Source: Utricularia gibba
Taxonomy: Eukaryota > Streptophyta > Magnoliopsida > Lamiales > Lentibulariaceae
Length of the DNA: 64,000 bases
Direction of reading: 5' to 3'
NCBI GenBank assembly: GCA_002189035.1
Contig: NEEC01000007.1
Coordinates: 1,116,001-1,180,000, forward strand
Shown here: positions 1 through 11,554 of the stretch, one piece after another
Numbering within the stretch: position 1 is the stretch's first letter
Layout: each line of letters starts with the position of its first letter
Notes under the pieces: model-generated
The model's database searches: none
Told to the model about the DNA's origin: nothing
What the model saw: only the letters and a program-made list of their open reading frames with translations
Position numbers and translations under genes: made by a program

Positions 1-1
1 G

Positions 2-1066
2 GTTAGTGGGTTTCGGGAAACCAGACAGGCGGCGATGGATAAGCTCGTAGGGAGGCTCAAGGCAGAAGCCGCCGCGAACGGCGGCGAAGTCTGGGTCTTG
101 AGGAATGCGAGGTTTGCGATTTTTGGGATTCTTCTTTTCATGTGCTTTGGGCTGGATATGGACGAAGAAACCATCGCTAAGGTGGATGAAGTCATGAAAG
201 ATGTGCTGATAGCTCTGGATCCCAGAATAGATGATTTTTTACCGATCTTGAGAATTTTCTTCTCCAAGAAACGGAAATGGGTGAATGAAGTGAGGAGGAG
301 GCAGATCGAGACAATGCTCCCGTTGATGGAGCGTCGCCGGAATCCGGGGAAGGACAAAAGCGCCGCCGAGTTCGCGTACATGGACTCGCTCGTCGATCTG
401 AAAGTCGAAGGGAGGACGTCGGGTCCTTCAGATCTGGAAATCCTAACCCTGTGTTCAGAATTCGTCAACGGCGGTACGGACACAACCGCCAGCGCTGTTG
501 AATGGGGAATGGCGGAATTGATCGTACACCCAGAAATCCAATCTAAGCTCTACGACGAAATCAACACCATTGTCGGATCCAGAGCAGTTGAAGAGAAGGA
601 CATCGAGAAATTGCCCTACTTAAACGCCGTCGTGAAAGAGATCCTCCGCAAACACCCCCCGACGTACTTCACCCTCACCCACTCTGTCACAGAGCCCGCC
701 AAACTCGGCGGCTACGACATTACCCCGGGCACCAACGTCGAGTTCTTCAGCGTCGGGATCTCTGAGGATCCGAAAGTGTGGGCCGACCCAGAGAAGTTCG
801 ACCCGGATAGATTCTTCTTTAATCGCGAGGACGCCGACATCACCGGTGTCGCCGGAGTGAAGATGCTTCCCTTCGGTGCCGGGCGGCGGATCTGCCCTGG
901 TTTGAATGTCGGTACGCTGCATATACGGCTGATTCTGGCGAGGATGGTGCAGGAGTTCGAGTGGTCTGGGAAACCGGACTTCACCGGGAAACTGGAGTTT
1001 ACTGTACGGATGAAGAATCCTCTGAGGGCCAAGCTTAAGCCCAGAAACAACGCTGCTGCTGCTTAA
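2..1066 (+). CDS. CYP77A: Cytochrome P450, CYP77A type, 3' part
   Basis: C-terminal part of a membrane-anchored plant P450. CYP77A enzymes oxidise fatty acids in the ER (in-chain hydroxylation or epoxidation), feeding cutin and oxylipin synthesis. The frame is open from base 2 upstream of the first ATG at 35 and reads FRETRQAAM, a CYP77-like stretch, so the true start and the membrane anchor lie left of the window. Visible motifs are the I-helix oxygen-binding site NGGTDTT, the K-helix ExxR in KEILRKHPP, the PERF region FDPDRF, and the haem loop PFGAGRRICPG with its cysteine ligand. The C-terminal KNPLRAKLKPR is typical of CYP77A. No intron is seen in this part. The coding sequence is GC-rich compared with its flanks. 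Family call is firm; substrate is inference. Confidence 0.93.
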   Translation, partial: VSGFRETRQAAMDKLVGRLKAEAAANGGEVWVLRNARFAIFGILLFMCFGLDMDEETIAKVDEVMKDVLIALDPRIDDFLPILRIFFSKKRKWVNEVRRRQIETMLPLMERRRNPGKDKSAAEFAYMDSLVDLKVEGRTSGPSDLEILTLCSEFVNGGTDTTASAVEWGMAELIVHPEIQSKLYDEINTIVGSRAVEEKDIEKLPYLNAVVKEILRKHPPTYFTLTHSVTEPAKLGGYDITPGTNVEFFSVGISEDPKVWADPEKFDPDRFFFNREDADITGVAGVKMLPFGAGRRICPGLNVGTLHIRLILARMVQEFEWSGKPDFTGKLEFTVRMKNPLRAKLKPRNNAAAA

Positions 1067-1198
1067 CAGCCAACATGAATTCATGTTTCCCAAAAACATC
1101 GTCACTTTCCCTGAATAACAAGCTGTCCGTTATGTTCTTTACTACAGTTTCAATGGCTGAGTTTCTTCCTGAAATGGTAACACAGTTGCAGTAAAAAC

Positions 1199-3312
1199 TC
1201 AAACCAAAGCTTCTAGTAGGAGACCGTGCAAACTACCATTGGAAACGATTATTCCACCATGCGGAAATAGCGCCCTTCCCTGAGACCGATCACCTGAGAA
1301 GTCGAGCTTTTTACCTCTCCAGTCACTAACTTTTCCTCCGGCTTCACGAACGCAGACGGCTCCGGCGGCATGATCCCAGACCTACAAGAAGGAAGATGTG
1401 ACAAAGTGCCGTTGCTTCAGTTGAAACCAGAACTTGCTGAGAGAACCAACCGACTTTGATGCTTGTTGCCCACTTGTTACGAAGGATGAAGGCGGAGGAT
1501 CTTCCAGACGCCACCATGAGATATTTACAGAGACTGAGAAACACACAACAAATGGCATCAGTCACAGAGCTCCTTCATCTGGGCTCAATGCAGTTCAAAA
1601 TCTAACCTTCCACAGCAGGTGGGCAAAAGGAGTGGTTGGTTCCTCCTGCCAGCATCCTGAGTCGCATTAAAATGCTTCGAAAGGGGGAAAGACTCCCATC
1701 TTTGGCTTTCTGGAATACAGAATGAGGCTTCATGGATTTGTTGAAACTTGTCAACTGAACATCTGATCCAACTGTTAGCCAAATCAGAATGGGAATGCTG
1801 TTGTGAGCTACTGCTCAACCTCGACATCCAAGTTCCGCAACCAATATGAGATATCGTAATACTTCCGGAGGCGAAAGTGGAATCATTCAGCTCATTATCT
1901 GAACTTTCAGAACACCCGTCTCTCCAATTCGGACACCCCATTACTCCCAGAACAACATCTCCATCAACTACAAGCGCCAAGCCCACCTGTGAAGTTTGAA
2001 GTTTGTAGGCGCAGGAGATTAAAACATTTCATCATCAAGAATCAGACTCATTATGCTATAAGCTGCAGCATATAGAGACATTAAGAAAGTTCTTGAATCA
2101 AAAGATATCACTGAATAAGCAAACCACCAAACAACAAGACGTATTCTGAAGAAAGATACCACATATAGAGCTTCGCCACCTCTCACAAATCCTCGTGTAC
2201 CATCGATGGGATCTAGTACCTACAGACATTGGATGATCATCTTCTGTAACACAGTTAGAAGTAGTTAATTAAACACACAAGAAAGATACATCCAGATGCA
2301 TTCTTGGTACCAAGGTTCATTGGGAAATATGATGCCACTGCTTTTTTGGGTGCAAGATCAAGGAAAGGTGGTACGTGGAATAGATAGTCAAGTTCATTCT
2401 AGTACAACGCATTTGGTTTCTAAGATTCACATTGTCATATGAAGCATTTGTTTCTTGCCGGAACAAAATCCCCATAGGCTCCGAATCACCCATTCAGAAA
2501 ACCACAAGCCTTTCAAAGGTTTAATGGATGATTGAAGCTCACCCAGTACGTTTTTGGATCAGGGACAGAGGATAATGCATCCTTGCCCCCACGATCAATG
2601 GCCTTCAAGAGCGTATCATGACTCCACTCATCCTGAGTCAGACTTGAGTTTTCCCTTACAACTTGGAAAACAGCATCCACAAGATTATTTTTACGAACAA
2701 AACCAGAGTCCTCTTCGGCAACCAATGGAATTGAGGGGAATTCCGAACGAAGTTCTGAAGGCATCAAGAGACAAAACGATGAATATCCTGCAAAAGTCTT
2801 TTTCTGAAAAGAGAATCGGAAAATTACCCAAACTAATGAGAGCTTGAACACCGAAATCCGCAATTGTCACAGGCGTTCTATCAATCTTTTGAACAATTTT
2901 CCCGTCACTCGAAAGCAACGATTTTTGCACCTATCGTCGGAAGAAATATGAGAATCGAAACATTTTCAAAAAGGGAGTGAAATTGGTAGTGTCCACGACG
3001 AGTGCACATACACCGAATACAAGTAATTTACATCAACGCAGAGACGACAAGCCCGCTCAACAACACCCACGGCCGTTCGAAGGTGCTGATAGTACTTGGC
3101 CTTTTGCTCCGAAAAAGGAAGAATGCAACTTGCCCTGAATAGTTTAAAGCAGGATATCCCACAGTGGAAGAAAAAAAACACACAAGAAATCGAGTAAATT
3201 ATGGGGTGAAACGAAACCTGATTTGAAAGAGGCAGTTGCTCATAGACATTGGCGAGCGACGTCGATGAAGTGCGAGCGGCGAAGGAGCTCCATACCAGAG
3301 TACCGGAACCAT
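1199..3312 (-). CDS. AHL: PAP-specific phosphatase (HAL2-like, AHL type), organellar
   Basis: Predicted 3'(2'),5'-bisphosphate nucleotidase. Enzymes of this family hydrolyse 3'-phosphoadenosine 5'-phosphate (PAP) to AMP, removing a by-product of sulfation and a stress signal. Eight exons were modelled: 3312-3218, 3134-3032, 2930-2828, 2754-2543, 2219-2160, 1986-1607, 1533-1455 and 1381-1199. They total 1215 nt and give 404 aa with all phases closing. Lithium-sensitive phosphatase motifs are present in order: EEDS, DPIDGTRGF and WDHAAG, which carry the metal ligands and catalytic water site. The ATG at 3312 is the first in this frame. The basic, Ser/Arg-containing N-terminus looks like an organelle transit peptide, as in the family member annotated mitochondrial. 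Start choice is moderately sure; the family is firm. Confidence 0.9.
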
Positions 3313-3734
3313 GGCGAAAATTAACTCTGGAAATCCCCGCGATTCCGGAACCACACCTTTTTGGGTAACAGTGCCGTTTTTTTCGCTCACACGGCTTGAA
3401 CCGGAAGCGAGCTCGTACCCCTTTTGCGGAATGGGTTCGACTGTTTCCCTTCACCATTACATTTAACCAGCAGTGAATTAGTACAGTGACGGTATAACTC
3501 CCAACCCCCTTCTGTAATTCAATATTTCTTGCATGGATTTGCGGACTAATAACACTTATAATCAATGCATCCTTTTCCTACTCGCACTCGCCTCTCTTCC
3601 TCTTCCTTTTTCCTCTGGCATAGCCGCCTTTCCCTCGAGACCAGAATCAGAACAGATTCCACACGACGTGTATCGCGTTCTTCTCAATTTTTTTATGTAC
3701 ATCCTGTTGTTTATCCGTCGTTTCAGACTAAACC
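3313..3734. promoter_or_regulatory. Divergent upstream region between PAP phosphatase and small membrane protein
   Basis: 422 bp separate the two start codons. It should hold both 5' UTRs and promoters. The part at 3560-3720 is pyrimidine-rich on the + strand, typical of a plant 5' UTR. No clear TATA box could be assigned. Confidence 0.4.
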
Positions 3735-4274
3735 ATGAGTGCGGACGGAGACTTTCTCCCCTTTCTCCACTTGGGTTCCTTATGCATCACTTTCTTTTCA
3801 CTCTACGCTCTGTTATTTCTCTACTGCCCATCGTTCTTCTTCCGAATACTTTGCTCCCCGATTGTTTTCTCCACTCTCCTCCTACTTCTCTGGATCCTCA
3901 GAATCGGTGCAGACCAAACTTCTAAACCCAATTCCAACGAATCCGATCAGGGGAGTTTCGATTTCACGCACTCACCTCAAATGCCGCCGCCGCCGCCGTC
4001 GTGCCCTTATATAGATCGATGCATCGTAGGAGCGCCGCTTGAGGTGATACACGAAGCATTCGAAGGCGAAGAGACGGCGGAGGATGCGCACCGTGTTTTA
4101 GATCAAAAAAGAAATGCTGCGTTCCGTGAAGATTCCGCTTCGTGCAATATTAGTTCGTGGTGGGAGTGGGAAGACAGCAGCGATGACGAATTGATAGAGA
4201 TAAACTTGGAAAAGATGAACGGTGAAGTAGAAGAAGATAACTTAATCGAGATCGATCTTTTTCCGGCGAGATGA
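3735..4274 (+). CDS. Uncharacterised small membrane protein with acidic C-terminus
   Basis: Single-exon ORF of 179 aa; I do not recognise a named family. Residues about 8-58 are almost wholly hydrophobic (Leu, Phe, Ile, Tyr), enough for one or two membrane spans. A Ser/Asn/Pro-rich linker with a PPPPPS run follows, then an Ala/Glu-rich predicted helix (about 105-130) and a strongly acidic tail. The tail carries the motif LIEI(N/D)L twice, each after an acidic patch (DDELIEINL and EDNLIEIDL). The length, clear start after a pyrimidine-rich leader and biased composition favour a real gene over chance. Two overlapping frames are also open, but they have poorer composition. The layout suggests a membrane-tethered peptide with an interaction motif; that is inference. 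Confidence 0.6.
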   Translation: MSADGDFLPFLHLGSLCITFFSLYALLFLYCPSFFFRILCSPIVFSTLLLLLWILRIGADQTSKPNSNESDQGSFDFTHSPQMPPPPPSCPYIDRCIVGAPLEVIHEAFEGEETAEDAHRVLDQKRNAAFREDSASCNISSWWEWEDSSDDELIEINLEKMNGEVEEDNLIEIDLFPAR

Positions 4275-5367
4275 CGTCCCCTCCGGCGGCAGTAAACTGT
4301 GTTGACAAACTTTGTTATTATTTTTTAAAAATATATATTACATATATTTGAGTGAGTGTACTCCAGACCATAATTAGTGCCTTGTGGTCCCCTTCACCTT
4401 TGCGTTCTGTTTTTGGTCCGGACAACTCATCACATTATTCAGCAAAAATGTGTTTTTTTATTTATCATTTTAATTTCCAAAAAAATTCACATTATTTATT
4501 TATGCTACAAATATCTCGTGCATTTTCATTATTTATTTATTAAATAGAAATAAATTCCTAATAATAATATTTTTTATTGACATTTCCAATCCAATTCCAA
4601 AATTAGATCCAGTCAAATCATTTTGAAAATGAAAGAATTTGACTGTCAAATCACGGCGACGGCGGTCGACGAGCTGCGCTATCAGTCCTATCGAAATCAA
4701 TTTCACAGAAGTGCAACCAAGCAGCAGGATGCGTAATTAATTAACTAATTATGAACCAGCCAGAACGAAATTCCGGTTCATTGAAGAACGATTAATAATA
4801 CCAAATTAAAAGAGTTTTTGTTCCAATAAAACATTTTAAGATCAATTTCATTAAACTAATTTTACTTTCAAAAGAATAGAAACCTAAAATAAAAGAATGC
4901 GTAAAGATAAAAAAACAGAGAGATCTAATAATGATATATGTATTGGTTATAAATTAGAAAAAAATGTGTTTAAATATAGAGATATGTTTAATGTTAGATA
5001 AGGTATTTTTTCCGGAAAAGTATAATATGTGCTCAAAATAAATAATATTATATAAAAAAATATTTATCATGATAGTTGGAATCGTCTCATAATTAATGAG
5101 GAGGTTGAGTAATTAAATGAGAGAGAATGCAAGATCAATGATTTAGTAAAGATATACATTAGTTATGAATAATGAATGACATGTGTTTAAATAAATGTGC
5201 GTTTTAATTTTATATAAAACATATTCCTAAAAAGTAGAAAATTAAAATTATAAAAATTTTATATTCAAAATATACAATATCATATAATGAAAATATGGTT
5301 CCTAAATAGGTTCTGAAAAAATGAGTATGAAGAAGTAGAATTTGAATGCATGAAGGAGTAGTGGAAT

Positions 5368-5388
5368 CCAAAGGTCGATTGCCTTTGG
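5368..5388. repeat. Short perfect inverted repeat
   Basis: CCAAAGG and CCTTTGG, 7-bp perfect arms around a 7-nt loop, lie at the boundary between the AT-rich and less AT-rich parts of the intergenic region. It could be a relic end of a small transposon or chance. Confidence 0.5.
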
Positions 5389-6117
5389 GCACATTACTAA
5401 TAATTACGATTATTTTATGTGTCGCTTAGAATGTTGTCCATGCTTTTGGTGGAGGCATCAGTCACATGCCATGTACGAAGACAAGAGAGGACTCCCCCCA
5501 TTGTGCTCACGTGGCCATTGTTCCATCGACACCTCCCCCTGGGCGAGGCCCCATGCACAACCCCCCACTCTTCCCCTTCTCTCCTAATCCCTAAGATGAA
5601 CGGGGAGGATGCAATGTTCCAGATCCACCAGCCGAACACGTTCAACACACACACACTCACACATGTATAATACACAATTTGTTTAAAATGCAAGTTGGAT
5701 GGAATTAAAATGTGTTTGATAGATAGATTAAATTATGCATAAATATTCGAATTGTGGTTTTAAAATAAAAAAAATTATTTTTGTTTTTGAGTTTTCCCTT
5801 CAAATAGCGGGTGTGTGCGAAGTCCAATATAAATTGCAATTTTTAATAATATTATTTTATCTATTTATTTTAGAAAAAAGAAAATCATGTGCGTGAGAAA
5901 AATATTTTTGAAAATGAGACTATTTTGGGATGGTCTGACAGACTGACAACATTTTTGTAATAAGAACTCGAGTTCGGATGTCTTGTTGCTTTTAGCTTAA
6001 CGTGTGGCACGTGGCCTCCGTTACTTCATTTTTAAGCAAGCAAGACGGTTGCAGTGAGCTGCAGTGGGGATACTACGCCATTGGCGCGTAAAGCTGCAAT
6101 CATCTTCATATCGTGGA

Positions 6118-6145
6118 TGGATCCATCAAGCCCTTGATGGGTCCA
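6118..6145. repeat. Near-perfect palindrome downstream of the WRAP53 homologue
   Basis: Two 13-base arms, TGGATCCATCAAG and CTTGATGGGTCCA, flank a 2-base loop and pair with one mismatch. It lies about 220 bp past the stop of the minus-strand WD40 gene, so it may be within or just beyond its 3' UTR. Confidence 0.6.
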
Positions 6146-6364
6146 AAGGAAACCGACTGTCAAAAATCACACGTCCCATCGACATTGACAAGATTTTTTT
6201 TCCCATTTCGTTTCAAGAATGGCATCCAGGGGTGATGTGATGTAAATCATGCTTCGTGGAGCAGAAACAGAAGGCTAGAGAATTCCATGTTTAAGACAAC
6301 TTACATGATTTTGGATGTTGCTGGAAATTGATGAGGTCTTTCGACCGTCCCCAGTTGGAATGGA

Positions 6365-9305
6365 TCAACTGCTAGCTGGATCCTCATCTACGGAATAGAA
6401 ACTCCAAACTGAAACACAGTTTTCATCACCTGCCAGTGACAGAAAAAGAGAACCGCTGATAACACGTGCTCAAGAAGATGGGTAGAAAAAAGGCATCGAG
6501 AGCAATGCTGGATGAAAGACCAGGTCTGATTTTGCAGGAACCGAAGTAAAAAACCACATTCTTACCACTTAGTTCCGCATCGTCCGAAGAGTCGTCTAGA
6601 CATCTGTACCGCCTTTGCCCAGATGAAGTGGCGGACATTGTATAGAATGGGTGGAAGGAGAAGCCATTTATGGTATCTGGAATGGTGAGGCAGAAGAATA
6701 TGAGGTATTTCCAAATGTAAAGTTCAACGTCAAGAATATACTCAGATGGGACGTCACCTGAGGCGGCACGAAAGCTTGAGACCCAGAGCCCAGATTGAAG
6801 ATCATATATATGCACAAGCCCATCCTTGAGGAGCAAGTTTAAACAAATTAATGAAACAAAAAATAAAAAAAAACCGAAGCCTGTTTGATATAGAAGGCAA
6901 CTACCTGGCCACCTGTTCCAAGGTATCGACCATGATGCTCAATGTCAAAATGTATCCTCTGATTGGTGCCTTCTGATGAACGGTATAATCTAAAGATATG
7001 CAATGAAGTGATAGAGTTTAAAAACATTTCATAAACCACAGGAGAAAGAATTTGCAATTATACATCACTTTCAAAACAACTGGAAACTAACTTGTAGACT
7101 AGGCTTGCAGTGTTCCGGATATCCCAGCATAAGATGTATGGATCCTATAAGATACTTGAAAGAGTGATCACTGATGACAATGGTTTACATTCAGAAAATC
7201 ATATCATTAAACGAAACATGCTTTTTTTACTTTAACTAAATGAAAGAAAATATGAGTGCGGGCAACCCCACCTTGCGCCCCCCAGAATACAAATAGTTTC
7301 CGTCTTTGGAAAACTGAACCTGAAATTTGAAGATTTGACATCAAATTAGTTTTAAAAAATCAAGGAGAAGAGAGAGGGTATTTGAGACTAAAATCACACA
7401 ATCCAGCATCCAACTTACCTGGGTAACCCCTCCTTCTTGGCCATGCAAAACATATAGTAGTTCCATATTGTCTTCTTGATATATCGCTGTAGTCTGGCTG
7501 TAAGAAGCGGCAGCCAGCATGCCAGAGTTTGTGGGAGGAAAAGCAATTGAAGATATAATTCCTGACAAGATAAAAAATTTGAGCTTATACACAGTTTCAG
7601 ATCATCTAAGTACCTTACGGAAAAATTAATGAGAGCTAATGCTTTAATAAAAGGATATCATCGCTGGAACAGTTGGCATTTGGCAACGATATCAAGTTAA
7701 ATGAAAATTTTAGGCTGACAAAGCAGTACTATCATCAGTTTGTACACATTTTTAAGAGATGGGATTGAGGTCCATTACAAAGAGATTGGATAAAAGTCGA
7801 TACAAAGGGATTAGTAACTCAAAGCCAGTAAATACAAAGGAATCAGTAACTCACCTGCCTGCCCTTCTTTGTCTCCTAACAGAGTTGAATGTTGTTCACA
7901 ATCTCTCCCAGGGCGACCAATATCGAATATTCTGATGGTTTTATTATAACCAGCAAATATCCTAACAACGCACTAGTCAATAATAAGCTATTCATAAACT
8001 TCTGAACAAGTCAAGCAAGTTCAATAACAAAGCAAGAACCGATACAAAGAAAAAATAATGCATGCTTTAATTAATAGAATTCTTTGTCAAAATTTTAAGC
8101 TTCCCTAGCTTTCAAGCAGAATGATTCAACAAGATTCGTGGTGTTAGTTTGACGTTACCATAGAATGGTCATTATGAATATCGGGGATGATTGAAATGAA
8201 CACATGACTCTAGGAATGCACAATTTTATTAAAACTGCCGGTGCTGGAATTGGATGCTGTGATAGGTCAATGTTGCACGTAGTATATCACATACAACCCT
8301 TTCATTTGATGCTTACTTGTTTCCCGCAGGGTTGAATCCAATAGAAAAGGCGGTAGTAATTTCATCCATTGCATCATATGCCCGGTATGTGCAGCGCGAC
8401 TGAAAGAAACATTTAGTTAATGATCCCAAACTCAGAGGTGCCCTACAAAAAACAAACCTAAAATTTACAAGAAGGAATCAAACTAAACGAAAGCACCTGC
8501 CCAGAAGTAGCATCCCATAAATGAATCGGATGATCTCGTGTCGAAGTTGCAAAAACACACAAATCTGGGTCTGAAATATGCAAATGCCAGACGCATAAAA
8601 TCTACTATTAAAGAGATGAAACGTAACAAAAATGCGATGAAGATATACTTGAATAAGACATATATGGATACCAGCTGTAGTCGTATACTGATTCTCCCTC
8701 ACTTATAACAAGGTCTGCCAGATAAGAATCTGCAAGAAATTTGAAGAAACTAACTAATTTTTTCCATAGAAATAATACGGACAGTGAAAGATGAAGCAAA
8801 CATTGCGCATTACCTGAACCAGGCTCGACAGAATTAACGCCATCATAGGGCCTAGAACAGAAGACCAACAACCATTCAAAAGCATGAACTCAAAACATGA
8901 AAGGAAATTGATGCATCAGTTGAACTTACAAAGTGAACAGAAAAAAGGAGTTGTCATCGGAGCAAGTCAGGAAGCAGGAACCATCAGGCGACCTAAATAC
9001 AAAGATATCATATAGAGCGGCATTCACAAAAACAGGATTGTGGATAAAAAAACAGAAGGTTTTTCCGACGAAACGAACCATTTAACGCCTTTGAGAAAGT
9101 TATTAGGAGAGTTTCTCCGAAATTGCTGGAAGAAATGGTGGAGTCTATATGGAGGGGCGTCGCAACGAACAGCACCCCAAGCATCGCCGCCGCTTCCTGA
9201 GAATTCAGAATCCGGAGCATGATGCTGCTCCTCCTCTGCTTCTCCAGCCATCAGTTCCGAACTACTCCCCTCACGAAGTTGTTGTTCCTCTTCTTCTCCG
9301 GACAT
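6365..9305 (-). CDS. WRAP53: WRAP53/TCAB1-like WD40 protein
   Basis: Homologue of telomerase Cajal body protein 1, which in animals binds CAB-box RNAs and brings scaRNAs and telomerase RNA to Cajal bodies. The plant role is largely untested. Fourteen exons were modelled from the ATG at 9305 to the TGA at 6365; they total 1245 nt (414 aa) and every phase closes. An acidic N-terminal tail precedes the beta-propeller. Recognisable blades include NFLKGVKWSPDG, CFLTCSDDN, FATSTRDHPIHLWDA, AGYNKTIRIFDI, SGGRKDPYILCWDIRN, GTGGQDGLVHIYD and a last strand ENCVSVWSF. The short acidic Ser/Asp linker before that final strand (DDSSDDAEL) is also seen in WRAP53 proteins. It is transcribed in the same direction as the eIF3j gene upstream of it. 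Confidence 0.9.
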
Positions 9306-9820
9306 CAAGTTTCGTGCTCGTTTGATATTTTGGCGACTGTTCCAAACATGTTTTCTTTCTTTCAAAATACAGTAGGGTTTTGCCAGAAAATGGCAAGTTT
9401 TGCCGTTGCCCAAGTCTTCTGGGGTCATTTTAAAATAATGATTAATTTGGGGCAATTCTCATAATAAACGGCGAGTTTGAAGTATCCGAAATGCACCAAC
9501 CACACCACTGAGCTTTATTTTCTATACCGAGCAGAACGTACACATTACATGTTCATCTCAAAGCACCACATCCGCACACACAAAATGCAGCCACCCCGCA
9601 AAGGACCAGCCAGTGAGGGCAGCTGCTCTGAAATACACCGAGCTTTCTCAAAACCACTGACCATTTCAGGAACACATGACGCCCAATGCAACACCACAAT
9701 TAATAGCAAAAAATGAGAGAAGAGAACGATGATGTATGCCAAGAAAGAGCCGTTTCTGATGCTGGATCTCACCGTGCTGCAGCCTCAAAACGCCCCATCC
9801 GACGAGATAAAATGTACATC
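9306..9820. other. Intergenic: WRAP53 5' leader and eIF3j 3' region
   Basis: 515 bp between two minus-strand genes. It should hold the eIF3j 3' UTR on the right and the WRAP53 promoter and leader on the left. Small ORFs on both strands look like chance. Confidence 0.5.
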
Positions 9821-11554
9821 TTACATGAAGTCGTAGTCTTCATGATCGTCGTAAACACCAGCAACCATGTCATCATCTGGTTTCCCAACGTGCAGCTGCT
9901 TTTTCTTTCCAGCTGCAAGAGCAGGCAGCAGCATTCTGTTAAGAAAAACCAAGCTGAGAGATACGGTATTTAACAACCCGGATCCAATACCAGTTTTCTT
10001 TTTTGTAGTTGCTTCCTTCTCAGCCTTGATCTTTTCATTTGCAACTGCAGTTACAGAGGATGCAACCTCTTTAGCATCTGCGCCTTTTAATGATGTCAAT
10101 GACAATCTGATCACAGACTTGAGAAGTCCAACATAGTGATAACTTTTCTGAAATCATGAAGTAGATGATAATCAGATTGCATTGCACAAAAGCAACCAAA
10201 AACATATCAGACTCATGCACACCGGAAAAGGAAATGGGGAAAAAAATCACAACACAACACAACCCACCTCATATGGGCGAAGTTTGTGAGCAACAAGTTC
10301 AGCATATTCCGTGAAATCACTCTCAGATTTGGGAATGAAATTTTCTACCGTCCGTTCATCATCTTTCTTGGCGAACAGTTCTGTAGTGGCCTTGAAATCT
10401 GCTTCTTCTACAAGTCTGGGGTAGACAGCGGTGAGAAGTGCAGTAAACATATTCACAACACATTTATCAGAGATGAGAACCAGGGGCCAATGCAAAGACA
10501 ACCGAACTTGATCATGCAGAGACGACAAAAAAGAAGCATAGAAGTTGCAAAAGCTAATTAACAGACTGAGGCATCAGATTTTAACCTTCTGCAACAAAAC
10601 CAGAGGCGTCTGCACACTCAAAAAACAATTGAAATGGGAATAGGAAACTTGCAACAACAGTAAATAATGAAAATCACCTCTGCTGCCGAAGTTTTTCCTC
10701 TATAGGATCTAACGGTTTCACAGCCTCCACGGTGCGGATTTCACTCTGAACTGATTTTACAGCAGTCTTCTTTGATGCCTTCTCAAGTGGTTGCTCAGTC
10801 TTGGGCGGTGGCTCAACCTTAGGTGGCTGATATGAAAAGACATATAAAAAAATTGTAGAGAATTCATTACAATTAAGGACTTCACATTTCCAGCATTAAT
10901 ACATGTTCCTTCAAAGTGGAAGAAAAAAATGTCACAATGAACAGAAGCCACCAGAAAACTTTCATTTGCATAGCAACATGAGCACAATGGAAAAAAAAAA
11001 TAATAACACTATTGCCCATAAAAATGTTACCAAAAAATGTTTACAATGCCAAAAAAACTCTTCGGATATGACTAACGAGAAACAATTGCATAAATCATAC
11101 AGGTGGAGGCTCATCTTCATCTTCCCAAGACTCTTTCACATCATCGTCATCCACATCCTCGTCATCCCAATTGTTATTCGGTGGTAATTTCTTTTTTAGA
11201 TCTATAATAGGCTCATCCTCTGGAATGAACCAGGATTAGCCACAAGATACAACTACATCAGTATCTGCTTCAACTAATACATTTGATGGAAAGCACATTA
11301 TGTTCCTACACTATAGAAACCAGAATATTATAGGCAACCCTGAACTATAAAAGAAGAAAAATATGAAGATATCAAACGTGAGAAGTAAAAGTCATAGCAA
11401 ACATCCAAGATGTCCTAATCCTCCATCTACAAAGCTCCCATATTTAGAGTACAAATAAATCATTTGTATTTACGAATGACAATATGATTTCCAAGATTAA
11501 TCCAAAAGATGAACGGACAACAGTGAATTCAAGAAACGTACCCCAGTCCTCCAT
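9821..11554 (-). CDS. EIF3J: Eukaryotic translation initiation factor 3 subunit J
   Basis: Loosely bound eIF3 subunit that contacts the 40S decoding centre and helps mRNA recruitment and ribosome recycling. Six exons (11554-11542, 11219-11101, 10826-10678, 10415-10268, 10147-9991, 9912-9821) total 678 nt, 225 aa, all phases closing. The first exon is only 13 nt and encodes MEDW. The acidic N-terminus (WDDEDVDDDDV), the Pro/Lys-rich middle, the conserved DFKATTELF helix and the basic then acidic C-terminus ending DHEDYDFM are all eIF3j hallmarks. The last intron (9913-9990) is 78 nt, divisible by three and free of stops in frame. Divergent from the epoxide hydrolase gene. Confidence 0.95.

Larger units (their letters stand above)
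4275..6364. other. AT-rich intergenic region
   Basis: No convincing gene. Most of it is very AT-rich with short poly-A and poly-T runs. A less AT-rich patch at about 5410-5690 has small ORFs on both strands (84 and 93 codons) that match nothing I recognise. A weak similarity between about 4920-4985 and 5130-5200, both containing ATGTGTTTAAATA, suggests an old duplicated or MITE-like sequence. Two short hairpins are listed separately. CACGTGGC, an ABRE/G-box core, occurs at 6008-6015. Confidence 0.6.

Noticed and set aside
620-1105. 161-codon minus-strand ORF
   Set aside because: Shadow of the P450 gene, which has all family motifs on the other strand.
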